Source of the DNA: Sphingobacteriales bacterium
GTDB taxonomy: Bacteria > Bacteroidota > Bacteroidia > Chitinophagales > UBA2359
Assembly (NCBI GenBank): GCA_016700115.1
Contig: CP064999.1
Coordinates: forward strand, 868,001 to 932,000
Direction of reading: 5' to 3'
Length of the DNA stretch: 64,000 nucleotides
Under the pieces are notes generated by a model. That model did no database searches. It was given only the letters and a program-made list of their open reading frames with translations, and was not told where the DNA came from. Shown one piece after another: positions 24,647 to 34,179 of the stretch (positions are counted from its first letter, which is position 1; each line of letters opens with the position of its first letter). The position numbers were made by a program, and so were the translations under genes.

Positions 24647-27127
24647 ATGCGCACCACACTAACCCTGTTGCTTCTGTTTGTTTCCATGAGTCTTTGGTCG
24701 CAAACATCCACATCCATTCACGGATCTGTTATTGATTCTGACAACAACGAAGGTGTTCCCTTTGCAACCGTTGTGTTTACCGGAACTGCTATCGGAACCA
24801 CCACCGATATAGACGGCAGATTTAACCTTTCGTCCGGAGAGGGGGTTTCGGTAAAAAGCATTACCATATCGCATCTCAGTTATAAACCCAAAACGGTATC
24901 TGTAAAACAGGGCGTTCCTCAAGACCTGATTGTTTCGCTCAACAACAATGAAGCGCAACTTCAGGAGGTATTGATAAAGTCGAGCAGAAAAGTCAAAAAA
25001 GATACGGCTGCCGTTGCACTATACAAGCGGGTCATCGATTCTAAGCCTCAGAACAGCCCCGAACAATACGATTATTACCGTTTTGAGGAGTACAATAAAA
25101 CGGAGTTCGATATTTACAATCTGAAAGAGAAATTCATTAAGCGCAGGATTTTCAAACCCTTCCGGTTCGTTTTTGAAAACATGGACACCACCGAGCAAAA
25201 AGTTGCCTATTTACCGGCACTTATCAAAGAACGCCTGAGTGAGGTGTATTATCGAAAATCTCCCAACAAGCGCAAAGAGGTGTTGAAAGCCGATCAGTTT
25301 TCGGGATTTGAAAACATGAACGCTTCGGGCATGGTGGATGGGGTGATTACCGAAGTAGATGTTTATCAGGGAATTATTCGCATTGGTGACAAAGCCTTTA
25401 TTAGTCCCTTTGCAAAATTAGCACCTGTGAGCTATAAATATTTTCTGACCGACAGTGCTTTTATTGACAATCAATGGTGCAAAAAATTGGAGTTTACCCC
25501 CCGCCGGAAACAAGACCTTTGTTTTACGGGTTATGCGTGGATTCACGATACTACCGCTGCGGTCAAATCGGTCAAACTCTACCTGTTAGACCAAACCAAC
25601 CTCAACTATATTGCAGACTTTATTATCGAGCAGGGTTTTTCACAAATTGAAGGGAAATACTGGTTTAAAGACACCGAAAAGCTGAAAGTCAACCTCAATT
25701 TGACCCAAAACCGCCGAAAACTCAGTATGCGGATGGTTCGCACCATCAGCCGTCAGGACATTGTGATTAACCAACCTATTGACGAAAACCTGCTAAGCGG
25801 CGATCCGCTTCAAATTCAACCCGAAGCCTATAAACGGCCGATTGAATACTGGGACACCTCGCGACATACCCAACTGACAAAAACCGAAAGCAGGGTGTAT
25901 GAAATGGTTGACCGGATACAAAATACCCGAACCTACAAAACATTGCTCTGGTTTGGCAACATCGGTGCAACCGGCTATATGCGTTTCGGCGAAGTGGAAG
26001 TGGGCAAGGTGATGCAGATGTATAGTTTCAATGGATTAGAAGGAAACCGGTTCAGACTGGCACTACGAAACAACCAAAAGAAATATCGCGACAAGTTTTA
26101 CCTCGAAGGCTATCTGGCTTATGGTGATAAAGACAAGCTGTTTAAATACAACGGCACATTCAAAATGCACTTGCCCCGCACCAACAACCGCTGGCACATG
26201 GCAGGGCTTTCTTACGGATTCGACTGGTCGGATTTTAACTTTACCCGCTCCCATCTTTCGCACGACAATATGGTAATTTCATTGCTGCGAAAAAACCCAC
26301 AAACAAACCTGTTTTTAATTCGGCAGGGCAATGCGTTTTATGAGAAAGAGTGGTTCCAGGGATTTACCAACAAATTGTCTATCACGCATAAGTCCATTTA
26401 TTCTTGGGAGGGGTCAAATTTTGATTTGTCCAACCAACAACCTTTTGAGGGTGCAGAAGATCATTTTGAAACCATCGAGTTAAGCCTGAATACCCAATGG
26501 GGTATCGGTCAACGCTTTTTTGTCAGCAGTTTTGAACGTACTGCCGTTTCTTTTGCAGCCCCTGTTTTAGATGTCAATTATACATTTGCTCCTAAAAACG
26601 TACTGGGCAGCGATTATGAATACCACACGCTTGGCATTAACCTCACTCAACGGGTAACTACCGGAATAGGTCGAACTGAGTATCGTATCAATGCGGGAAA
26701 AATCTTCGGTAAAGTTCCGCATCCCTTGTTGAAAGTTCATGGCGGAAACTCCACCTTTTTGTACCGGCGACATTCTTACAACCTGATGAACGATTTTGAG
26801 TTTGTCAACGACGAATGGGTATCGGTTTGGCTGACCCACAATTTCGAAGGTTTGTTTTTTAATGCCATCCCGCTGTTGCGAAAAATGAAACTCCGAAACA
26901 TGGTATTTGCCAAAGCAGTTGCCGGAAGGTTGAGCGCAGATAATGAATACTACCTCAACTATGCAGGAGGGCTTCGGGAACTCAATGGGGCTTATGTCGA
27001 AGTAGGTACCGGTGTGGAAAACATCTTCAAGATGTTCAGGGTCTATTTTATGTGGCGGTTAACCCAAAGGGATTACTCCGACATCACGAAGTTCGGCATC
27101 AAGTTTTATGTTTCGCCTTCGTTCTAA
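24647..27127 (+). CDS. DUF5686 outer-membrane-type protein with CarboxypepD_reg-like domain
   Basis: 826 aa. Signal peptide MRTTLTLLLLFVSMSLWSQ. Residues about 22-105 form a carboxypeptidase-regulatory-like domain (IHGSVIDSDNNEGVPFATVV ... ISHLSYKPKTVSVK), as found at the N-terminus of TonB-dependent and related proteins. The remainder is DUF5686, with many alternating hydrophobic strands and an aromatic end (FGIKFYVSPSF), the usual form of an outer-membrane beta-barrel. No TonB box or plug is visible, so it is not a classic TonB receptor. Function unknown. Confidence 0.85.
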   Translation: MRTTLTLLLLFVSMSLWSQTSTSIHGSVIDSDNNEGVPFATVVFTGTAIGTTTDIDGRFNLSSGEGVSVKSITISHLSYKPKTVSVKQGVPQDLIVSLNNNEAQLQEVLIKSSRKVKKDTAAVALYKRVIDSKPQNSPEQYDYYRFEEYNKTEFDIYNLKEKFIKRRIFKPFRFVFENMDTTEQKVAYLPALIKERLSEVYYRKSPNKRKEVLKADQFSGFENMNASGMVDGVITEVDVYQGIIRIGDKAFISPFAKLAPVSYKYFLTDSAFIDNQWCKKLEFTPRRKQDLCFTGYAWIHDTTAAVKSVKLYLLDQTNLNYIADFIIEQGFSQIEGKYWFKDTEKLKVNLNLTQNRRKLSMRMVRTISRQDIVINQPIDENLLSGDPLQIQPEAYKRPIEYWDTSRHTQLTKTESRVYEMVDRIQNTRTYKTLLWFGNIGATGYMRFGEVEVGKVMQMYSFNGLEGNRFRLALRNNQKKYRDKFYLEGYLAYGDKDKLFKYNGTFKMHLPRTNNRWHMAGLSYGFDWSDFNFTRSHLSHDNMVISLLRKNPQTNLFLIRQGNAFYEKEWFQGFTNKLSITHKSIYSWEGSNFDLSNQQPFEGAEDHFETIELSLNTQWGIGQRFFVSSFERTAVSFAAPVLDVNYTFAPKNVLGSDYEYHTLGINLTQRVTTGIGRTEYRINAGKIFGKVPHPLLKVHGGNSTFLYRRHSYNLMNDFEFVNDEWVSVWLTHNFEGLFFNAIPLLRKMKLRNMVFAKAVAGRLSADNEYYLNYAGGLRELNGAYVEVGTGVENIFKMFRVYFMWRLTQRDYSDITKFGIKFYVSPSF

Positions 27128-27334
27128 ATATTTGGGTGCTTCGAAGCCTTTTAAGTTCAGAAATAATTAACTGATACCCCATTAAGTTTGAATTGAAGCA
27201 ACAACAGGGTAATTGTGTTCCCCGAATTTACCATATACCAACTATGTTTCAATTTTGCACCACGCATGACCGGTTAAAGTCTTTAAATTGGGTGGGGTGT
27301 TTTTGACGATGTAATGGTATTAATATAAGACAAT

Positions 27335-27955
27335 ATGCTCCACTTATCCGACGAAGGGTATATCAAGTATCAATGTTTCCATTTGCACGGTTTACCGCCC
27401 GATAAGGAGCTAATTGCAGAAATCAACGACATTAGAAGCGAACTTTGGCAATTGCAACTCATCGGAGTTGATAGCAACAGAACAGGGTATGGCAATATCA
27501 GTACAAAGCCTGAAAAACCGGTTGCAAACTGCAAGTTTATCATTAGCGGCACTCAGACAGGGCAGCATCCTGTACTGACAGCCCACCATTACGCTACAGT
27601 TACAAATTACAACATTTCCGGAAACCATGTTTATTGCTTTGGAGAGGTGAAAGCCTCTTCCGAAGCACTTACACATGCTGCTATTTACGAAGCAGATGCC
27701 GGATGCCATGCGGTTATCCATGTTCATCATCTCCCGACATGGGAATATTGGCTTCACAAACTCCCCACCACTAAAGTGCAAATACCCTACGGAACTCCCG
27801 ATATGGCAAAAGAACTATTAAGGCTATTCCGGCAAACCAATCTACCCGAAATTAAGGTTGTGGTCATGGCAGGACATCCCGAAGGGTTGATTGCTTTTGG
27901 CGACAATGCTGCCGAGGCTTATTCTTCCCTCTTATCCCGGATAGTTCAAGGCTGA
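27335..27955 (+). CDS. Class II aldolase/adducin family protein
   Basis: 206 aa, cytosolic. Family features: GYGNIS (about 51-56), SSE with Glu110 as candidate catalytic acid, metal-binding HVHH (129-132) and a third His in MAGHPEGL (His181). Members are aldolases (fuculose-, rhamnulose-phosphate type), MtnB dehydratases or MTRu-1-P aldolases. mtnA is only 2 kb away, on the opposite strand, so a role in methylthioribose or deoxyribose salvage is plausible, but specificity cannot be read from the sequence. Confidence 0.8.
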   Translation: MLHLSDEGYIKYQCFHLHGLPPDKELIAEINDIRSELWQLQLIGVDSNRTGYGNISTKPEKPVANCKFIISGTQTGQHPVLTAHHYATVTNYNISGNHVYCFGEVKASSEALTHAAIYEADAGCHAVIHVHHLPTWEYWLHKLPTTKVQIPYGTPDMAKELLRLFRQTNLPEIKVVVMAGHPEGLIAFGDNAAEAYSSLLSRIVQG

Positions 27956-28092
27956 AGCCTCAGAACACATCGGCTAAGACAGCCAAATGAGAAGGCATGT
28001 GTTTTTTCACCATTTGACACAAAGTCATCAAGTCATCATAGCGAATAAAACAAGCCTTAACCCTTGTTAAAATCGTTTTGCGTTCGGAAAAA

Positions 28093-29778
28093 CTACGCTT
28101 GCTTTTGCAGTTTGCTGTTTCTATAACTATACCCGAAATAAATGACCAATCCAATGCAGAGCCAAATAATAAAGCGCATCCAATTGGTCCATCCCAATTC
28201 GGTCATGAGATAAAAACAGGTAAGCAGCCCCAAAGAAGGCAATAACGACAAATTATGACGATAGGCTTGTATCGCTAAAGCAATGGCGACCACCACAAAC
28301 AACCAATAAGGCAGCAGATGTTTAAGTTTTTCCCAACCGGATAAAGAATCGGTAATCAGACCCTTGACCACCTGAGGGAAAAAGAAACCCAAACCCAAAA
28401 ACAGCGATGCGGTAATGGCAGGCAGAATGTATTTGCCGTTTATGAATGGCACTTTAAACTTGCCGTAATGATACCCTTTACCCTGCAACACCAACACTCC
28501 ACCGTTAACCAAAACAAATGCGAATAAAGTACCAATACTTGTCAGGTCGGTTACCTCTGTCAGGTTCATGAACAGGGCGGGAATGGCCACCAAAAAACCG
28601 GTAACGATGGTTGAAAAAGACGGCGTGCCGAAGCGTGGATGAATGCGTGAGAAAACCGGCGGAAGAAGTCCGTCCCTGCTCATGTTCATCCAAATTCGGG
28701 GCTGACCAAGCTGAAACACTAACAATACGCTTGCCGTAGCAATAATGGCACTAAAAGCAATAATGCCGCTAATCCAGTCCATACCCAATTTTGAAAAAAC
28801 ATGTGCCAACGGGTCACCGACATTCAACTCAGTATAGCTTACCATACCGGTTAACACAAAAGCGATGAGGACGTATAAGACCGTGCAAATAATGAGGGAA
28901 TATATCATGCTCTTAGGAAGGTCTCGTTGCGGGTCTTTACATTCTTCGGCGGTGGTAGAAATAGCATCAAAGCCGATATAGGCAAAAAACACGGCTGCCA
29001 CGCCTTTCATCACCCCACTAAATCCGTTTGGCGCAAAAGGTGACCAATTGGCGGGGTTTACATAAAACAAGCCGATGGCAATCACCATTATAATTACCCC
29101 AAGTTTAAGTACTACCATGAGGTTGCTGGCTGTTCTCGACTCCCGAATGCCTATATAGCAAAGGATGGTGATTAAGAATACAATCATCAAAGCCGGCAAA
29201 TCGGCAATAATCGGAATACCGGCTACTCTTGGGGCGTTTACCCAGGCCGTGTAGGCTTCCGAAGCTGTATCTCCGGCCGTAAAAGCCCGCCAGGCTGATA
29301 GTGCATCCAACGTCAGATACTCGGGAATATGCAGGTTAAAACCTTTCATCAGGGTGGTAAAGTAGTCAGACCACGATATGGCAACCGCTATATTTCCAAT
29401 GCCATACTCCAACAACAAATCCCAGCCTATGATCCAGGCAACCAGTTCACCAAATGAAGTATAGGCATACGTATAGGCACTTCCTGCTACCGGCACGCGG
29501 GAAGCAAACTCAGCATAAGATAAAGCCGAAAAAGCACAGGCAAGCGCAGTAAAAATATAGAGCAACGAAACAGCCGGCCCTCCATTAAAAGAGGCCTTCC
29601 CAACTCCTGCAAAAATCCCGGCACCAATAATGGCTGCAATGCCAAAGGCAGTGAGGTCGCGCAGCGTTAAGTGCCGTTTCATTACACCCTGCCCGTCAAC
29701 AGCATCTCCTAATCCGGCATGATATTCCTCCAAAACCCGGTTAATTGGTTTGGTGCGGTTAAGGTCTTTCCATTTCAT
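28093..29778 (-). CDS. APC-superfamily amino acid permease (CAT-like)
   Basis: 561 aa, about 14 hydrophobic segments. Landmarks: RHLTLRDLTAFGIAAIIGAG (unwound TM1 with the GAGIF motif), PAVSLLYIFTALACAFSALSYAEFASRVP (TM2, E of the substrate site), and FFAYIGFDAISTTAEECKDP (TM6-7 motif). It imports amino acids with protons or as an exchanger; the CAT branch often takes cationic amino acids. The gene lies downstream of mtnA on the same strand with a 210-bp spacer, so joint expression is possible. Confidence 0.88.
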   Translation of the reverse strand: MKWKDLNRTKPINRVLEEYHAGLGDAVDGQGVMKRHLTLRDLTAFGIAAIIGAGIFAGVGKASFNGGPAVSLLYIFTALACAFSALSYAEFASRVPVAGSAYTYAYTSFGELVAWIIGWDLLLEYGIGNIAVAISWSDYFTTLMKGFNLHIPEYLTLDALSAWRAFTAGDTASEAYTAWVNAPRVAGIPIIADLPALMIVFLITILCYIGIRESRTASNLMVVLKLGVIIMVIAIGLFYVNPANWSPFAPNGFSGVMKGVAAVFFAYIGFDAISTTAEECKDPQRDLPKSMIYSLIICTVLYVLIAFVLTGMVSYTELNVGDPLAHVFSKLGMDWISGIIAFSAIIATASVLLVFQLGQPRIWMNMSRDGLLPPVFSRIHPRFGTPSFSTIVTGFLVAIPALFMNLTEVTDLTSIGTLFAFVLVNGGVLVLQGKGYHYGKFKVPFINGKYILPAITASLFLGLGFFFPQVVKGLITDSLSGWEKLKHLLPYWLFVVVAIALAIQAYRHNLSLLPSLGLLTCFYLMTELGWTNWMRFIIWLCIGLVIYFGYSYRNSKLQKQA

Positions 29779-29988
29779 AGTTTGATTGTGTTGAGATTAA
29801 ATAATGTTAATCCAGTCTTTTGAGCATGAAATATCAGCATTATTTTTGGATTGATAACATTACTTGACATCTCCTTGAAAAAAACCTTTTTAATTGCTGT
29901 TTTCTGTGTTTTGAAGTTCTTACCGATTGGTTTAAGTCGAATCGTTACACTTGCGACCGTTTCTGTCCACAACTGCTCCAGATAACCC

Positions 29989-31107
29989 TCAACCAACCTT
30001 TTTTTCAGAAAACAACCCCAATAATCCCTGTTCTGATGGCAGACATATCCCTCTTTCGGTAATTAACCCGGTAATCAATCGTGCAGGTGTAACATCAAAA
30101 GCATAATTTTCCGCTTTGCTGTTTTGTGGCGTAATTAGCACCTCTTTTATTTTGCCTTCACACCACCCCGAAACATACCTGACCTCGTCTTGTGAACGTT
30201 GTTCAATCGGCATTTCAGCTATCCCATCCGCCATATTCCAATCAATGGTACTGGAGGGCAGTGCCACATAAAACGGAACCTGATTGTCATAAGCCGCAAG
30301 AGCTTTGAGATAGGTGCCTGTTTTGTTGGCAACATCACCATTCCGGGCAGTTCGGTCAGTTCCGACAATACAAATGTCCACCAAACCTTTTTGAAGCAGA
30401 TGACCGCAGCAGTTGTCCACCACTACGGTATGGGGAATCTTGTTTTCCGACAATTCCCAAGCGGTCAGGTTAGCCCCCTGATTTCGGGGACGGGTTTCGC
30501 TCACCCAAACATGTACCGGCACCCCCGACATGGCAGCCTGATAAATGGGTGAAGTGGCTGTTCCCCAATCTACTGTTGCCAGCCAACCGGCATTGCAATG
30601 GGTCATAATGTTTACCGGACTATTTGCTTGCTTACTCTGAGCAATAGCCTTTAGCAAAGATAACCCATGTTCACCTATTAACCGGCAGGTCTCTACATCT
30701 TCCTCGGCTATCGAAACGGCAGTTTTCAGAGCAATTGCCACTTTATCTGCCTTGCCGTATATCGCACCCATTGCCGACAATTGTTTTTCAACCGCCCAAC
30801 AAAGGTTGACCGCAGTAGGACGTGTTTTGAGCAAACCTTCGGCAGCCTCTCTTAAAAAAGCTCGACCCAAATCCTCAGCTTCCGGCATTTGTAATGCCGC
30901 CAAATACAAACCATAAGCAGCAGTTACCCCAATTAACGGTGCTCCTCTTACCCACATGTCTTTGATGGCAACCGCACATTCCTGCCAACAGGTAAGCGTT
31001 TTTATTGACACGATATGCGGTAAAAAGCGTTGGTCAATTATCTGAACTTCCTGTTGATTGTACGGATTCAGCCATATTGTACGGCTTTGTTGTTGGTTGA
31101 TGAGCAT
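29989..31107 (-). CDS. mtnA: S-methyl-5-thioribose-1-phosphate isomerase
   Basis: 372 aa, a usual length. It isomerises methylthioribose-1-phosphate (or 5-deoxyribose-1-phosphate) to the ribulose form in methionine or 5'-deoxynucleoside salvage. Motifs: MWVRGAPLIGVTAAYGLYLA (about 49-68), MTHCNAGWLATVDWGTATSP with the catalytic Cys (about 168-187), and VGTDRTARNGDVANKTGTYL with the catalytic Asp. Other MTA-salvage genes (MtnB, C, D) are absent from the window, but a class II aldolase is close by. No SAM riboswitch was seen upstream. Confidence 0.92.
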   Translation of the reverse strand: MLINQQQSRTIWLNPYNQQEVQIIDQRFLPHIVSIKTLTCWQECAVAIKDMWVRGAPLIGVTAAYGLYLAALQMPEAEDLGRAFLREAAEGLLKTRPTAVNLCWAVEKQLSAMGAIYGKADKVAIALKTAVSIAEEDVETCRLIGEHGLSLLKAIAQSKQANSPVNIMTHCNAGWLATVDWGTATSPIYQAAMSGVPVHVWVSETRPRNQGANLTAWELSENKIPHTVVVDNCCGHLLQKGLVDICIVGTDRTARNGDVANKTGTYLKALAAYDNQVPFYVALPSSTIDWNMADGIAEMPIEQRSQDEVRYVSGWCEGKIKEVLITPQNSKAENYAFDVTPARLITGLITERGICLPSEQGLLGLFSEKKVG

Positions 31108-31182
31108 GATGGGCGAGCTATCTTGTTAGTTTCTGATTAAGTAGCAATAATACGGAAATTCCTGTCAGCACTTGTCAATCAT

Positions 31183-31561
31183 TATTTTCCCGCAGATTAC
31201 TCAGATTCCCGCAGATAAAATCTTTAAAAATACGTCTAGCGAAGTTTACAAAGAGTTTGCTTATGTTATAAGCTGAATTTTCCCCGCAGATTACTCAGAT
31301 CCCCGCAGATAAAATCTTTAAAAACAGGTCTAACTAAGTTTACAAAGAGTTTGCTTATGTGAGAAGCTGAATTTTTTCCCGCAGATTACTCAGATCCCCG
31401 CAGATAAAATCTTTAAAAACAGGTCTAACTAAGTTTACAAAGAGTTTGCTTATGTTAGAAGCTGAATTTTTTCCCGCAGATTACTCAGATTCCCGCAGAT
31501 AAAATCTTTAAAAATACGTCTAACTAAGTTTACAAAGAGATTGCTTATGTGAGAAGCTGCT
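31183..31561. repeat. Four tandem copies of a 94-95-bp unit
   Basis: Unit landmarks: CCCGCAGATTACTCAGAT, CCCGCAGATAAAATCTTTAA, GTCTAACTAAGTTTACAAAG, then TTGCTTATGTgAGAAGCTGA. The CGCAG starts fall at 31191, 31285, 31380 and 31475 (94, 95, 95 bp), and copies differ at a few bases. The unit shares the CCGCAGAT word with the array at 2917 but is otherwise different. It lies upstream of mtnA's start and contains no gene. Confidence 0.85.
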
Positions 31562-31705
31562 TATTGAACAGCGTGCATAAATATTTACAAAAATATCCCC
31601 ACATTAGCAAGCAAAATCGTCCGAAACATGATTTATAGTATTTAAAGATGAACTCGGTTTTCACTTTTCCAACCACAAGATAAGTAATATTTTACATTAA
31701 CAGCA

Positions 31706-31738
31706 AACCCTGTTGACGTTGCCAACGCCAACAAGGTT
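31706..31738. repeat. Dispersed hairpin element, copy 1 (imperfect)
   Basis: AACCCTGTTGACGTT and AACGCCAACAAGGTT around a short loop. The same element is perfect at 34100. Both are preceded by a related ~45-bp lead (AAGATAaGTAATATT) and followed by the GTGAAAA heptads at the 3' end of a T9SS gene. Confidence 0.65.
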
Positions 31739-31772
31739 GAAAACAAGGCAGTTTCTATCGGTTAAAGCCAGC

Positions 31773-31834
31773 CACTTTTCACTTTTAGTTTTTCACTTTC
31801 AGCTTTTCACTTTTAGTTTTTCACTTTTCACTTA
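31773..31834 (-). repeat. Shared 3' element (GTGAAAA heptads), copy 2
   Basis: On the minus strand it begins inside the last codons of the 31821 gene (GGTAAGTGAAAAGTGAAAAA) and continues as CTAAAAGTGAAAAG repeated twice. The stop TGA at 31821-31823 is part of it. Confidence 0.7.
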
Positions 31835-33338
31835 CCAAAATCTTCCCACCCACCTCATACCGCTCATACCCGCCCGGAAATGCCAACCGCCATACATACA
31901 TGCCCGAAGGCAGCCCCGATAAATCGAGTGTCTGTGTAAAAGGTGAGCCACCCGCCGGCAACACCTGATACCACACCTTTTGCCCTTGTAAATTATACAA
32001 TTCTACCACGCCAAAGGGCAACTGCGGGGGGAGGGAATAGGTGATTGTTGTGCTGCCTTTGGCGGGGTTGGGATATACCTGTGCTTGAACAACCGGATTG
32101 CTACCTTGCCCGCCGGAAACGGGAGAAGAAACATTGGTAACAAACAAACTATCAAGACAAGGGGCTGTGCCGCAATATTCCCCGTTCGGACCCAACTTGA
32201 CCACCCAACTGCTTTGTGGTGCGGTGAAATTAAACCCTACCATGATATACCCGCCGTCGGGGGCAGGTTCGAGGTCGCGTATGTAATCTTCGCCCGGCAA
32301 GCCGCTGCTGATGGGAATTTCCGATACCATGTCGCCCGTGTTGTTGAAGGAGGTAAACGCCACCTCCCATATTGGAGGAGGTCCGTAACTGAATGTAACC
32401 GCTTTATAGCCGCCATCGGCCGTAAAAATTGGAGCACTATCAACAACATACGTCTCATTTTTACTTAATGATTTAGCATAAAGTACATTGCCGGCATCGT
32501 CTAACCAAGCATTATAGATTTGTTTTGTAACCCCGCCCCCCCATTTTAAACCCACCAGGTAGTATCCGCCCAACGGGTAGCTTTTTACCCAACAACCCCC
32601 GTCGTCAACAGGAGTTCCGTAAGTTTTCTCCCACTCCATGCCGCCCTGCGAATCTATTTTAAGCACATACATGTCGTAGCCGGTCGCGCTGTTGTATTGG
32701 TAGCCCGATATGATGAAACCGCCATCTTGGGTTTGCGAGGCGTAAAGCGGACCTACATTGTTGGCCGGATAAATGTATTCCCATTCTTCTTCGCCATGAC
32801 TGTCGGTTTTAATAACATGTAACCGTGCCGGACCTACGCTGGTAGGTGTGAAGTAATGTTGGCTTGTGCCCGTTATCAGATAGCCTCCGTCTGAGCATTT
32901 TACCAAATTTGCCCCATTTTGTTTATCAGGTCTAATGTATTCTTTTGTCCAAATGACTTCACCATCTTCCTGAAACTTTACCAACACAAAATTCATATCG
33001 GCATATTGAGTTCCTTTGTTAAATATAACTACATAATTGCCGTCCGATGTTTCTTGTAAGCTCGCACCAAAATAGATGGCGCTGTAACATGTCTCTCCAA
33101 ACAATATATGAGAACTCACCAAGTCTCCCTTCAAATCAAATTTATCCAGATAGGTTCCTGAATACCCGTTGGCGGCATCAATATCCCCTACCATAAGGTA
33201 GCCCCCTACAATTGATTTTACTGCCATTGAAGTTTTAATGCTGGTATCGGGCAAACAGTATTTATTAAAAACAAAGGATTGATTTTGGGCAAATGTTGAA
33301 ACAAAGCAACAACAACAAAAGAAAAGTATGGTTTTCAT
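31821..33338 (-). CDS. T9SS-secreted propeller-type protein
   Basis: 505 aa. Signal peptide MKTILFFCCCCFVSTFAQ, notable for five cysteines in six residues. The body consists of repeating blades ending in DGGYLITGTSQ, DGGFIISGYQ, LGGYYLVGLKW, DGGYKAVTF and DGGYIMVGF, with intervening WEKTYG/WEYIYP strands. It ends in a T9SS type A sorting domain (AQVYPNPAKGSTTITYSLPP ... GLPSGMYVWRLAFPGG). It is a paralogue of the 34166 protein (same blade phrases, same VKLGPNGEYC-type segment before the tail). Ligand unknown. Confidence 0.87.
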   Translation of the reverse strand: MKTILFFCCCCFVSTFAQNQSFVFNKYCLPDTSIKTSMAVKSIVGGYLMVGDIDAANGYSGTYLDKFDLKGDLVSSHILFGETCYSAIYFGASLQETSDGNYVVIFNKGTQYADMNFVLVKFQEDGEVIWTKEYIRPDKQNGANLVKCSDGGYLITGTSQHYFTPTSVGPARLHVIKTDSHGEEEWEYIYPANNVGPLYASQTQDGGFIISGYQYNSATGYDMYVLKIDSQGGMEWEKTYGTPVDDGGCWVKSYPLGGYYLVGLKWGGGVTKQIYNAWLDDAGNVLYAKSLSKNETYVVDSAPIFTADGGYKAVTFSYGPPPIWEVAFTSFNNTGDMVSEIPISSGLPGEDYIRDLEPAPDGGYIMVGFNFTAPQSSWVVKLGPNGEYCGTAPCLDSLFVTNVSSPVSGGQGSNPVVQAQVYPNPAKGSTTITYSLPPQLPFGVVELYNLQGQKVWYQVLPAGGSPFTQTLDLSGLPSGMYVWRLAFPGGYERYEVGGKILVSEK

Positions 33339-33352
33339 TTTGTAATTATTTA

Positions 33353-33396
33353 ACTTAAAAAGCGCATACTATTCACTTGGAGTAGTACGCGCTTTT
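33353..33396 (-). terminator. Intrinsic terminator downstream of the broken T9SS fragment
   Basis: AAAAGCGC (33358-33365) pairs with GCGCTTTT (33389-33396), with an inner ACTA/TAGT pair; on the minus strand TTTTTAAG follows. Confidence 0.7.
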
Positions 33397-33408
33397 GGTG
33401 TTGAGAAA

Positions 33409-34022
33409 TTAATGGGCAATAACTAACTTATGGGTTTCCGCTACTTCGCCGTTTTGTTTTACCAATGCACAGAAGTACATACCCGAACTTATGTTATCAG
33501 TATTCCAAGCTAACTTGCCGTTTACTAACAGATGAACCGCTACTTGTTTGCCATACATGTTTGTTATGATTATGCGGTATTGCTTTTCATCTGCGGGCAT
33601 TACAAAGTGTACATAATTCTTGGCAGGATTTGGATACACCGACAACAAGGGTTGTTCCTCAAAAGCATTAATTATCTGCCTTGTAGCTGCCGGTTTCACG
33701 TTTTTGTAATACACCTCTCCGAAGTAGCCCGCATTAATGGTTTGGGCAATTGGCGCATAAGTCGTCTGTTCCTGCAAAGCAGTTTGATGCAGATATAATT
33801 CTTGTGCGCTCATGGCTTTACCGCTGCCTGCGGGGGCTGAATGCCTTGCAAAAGCTGGGTGTAAAGTTCTTTAAATGCCGAGTTTTCGGCATTATCGTCC
33901 GGTATTTGTTGCAGATATATCCATGCACTGTCTGTTTTCATCTCGCTTTCGTAGGTAGCGGCCAGCAGTTTGGCAGGATTTGGCCCCGTCAACGCAAAAG
34001 CAGGCAATATTGTCTGAACCAT
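33409..34022 (-). pseudogene. Frameshifted C-terminal remnant of a large T9SS cargo protein
   Basis: Two overlapping frames. 34022-33810 (70 codons, MVQTILPAFALTG...YLQQIPDDNAENSAFKELYT) ends AAVKP-stop; 33813-33409 (134 codons) continues with SAQELYLHQ and a full T9SS type A tail (LLSVYPNPAKNYVHFVMPA ... SSGMYFCALVKQNGE). The ATGA overlap marks a one-base frame change. Both parts match the pre-tail helical region and tail of the 15936 and 35785 proteins (compare IPDTPQSNADFKAIYYAY). There is no signal peptide, so this is a leftover of a much larger gene, perhaps a donor cassette. Two real small genes is a less likely reading. Confidence 0.6.
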
Positions 34023-34099
34023 GATTTACGGGATTTTGGGATTAACTCGATTTATCATTTTTCCAACCGAAAGATAGGTAATATTCGACGATAACTGCA

Positions 34100-34132
34100 A
34101 ACCCTGTTGGCGTTGACAACGCCAACAGGGTT
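34100..34132. repeat. Dispersed hairpin element, copy 2 (perfect 15-bp stem)
   Basis: AACCCTGTTGGCGTT and AACGCCAACAGGGTT around a GAC loop, preceded by CCAACCGAAAGATAGGTAAT. It lies between the T9SS gene at 34166 and the broken fragment. Confidence 0.7.
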
Positions 34133-34145
34133 GAAAAAGGCAAAC

Positions 34146-34179
34146 CACTTTTCACTTTTAGTTTTTCACTTTTCACTTA
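34146..34179 (-). repeat. Shared 3' element (GTGAAAA heptads), copy 3
   Basis: On the minus strand TAAGTGAAAAGTGAAAAA followed by CTAAAAGTGAAAAG, overlapping the final SEK-stop codons of the 34166 gene in the same way as copy 2. Confidence 0.7.

Noticed and set aside
29775..29996. 73-codon open frame between mtnA and the permease
   Set aside because: Starts inside the mtnA end, no domain, odd composition; treated as spacer.
31108..31180. SAM riboswitch upstream of mtnA
   Set aside because: No matching conserved core or terminator arrangement in the short leader.
31183..31561. Possible CRISPR array
   Set aside because: The whole 95-bp unit is repeated, including what would be spacers.
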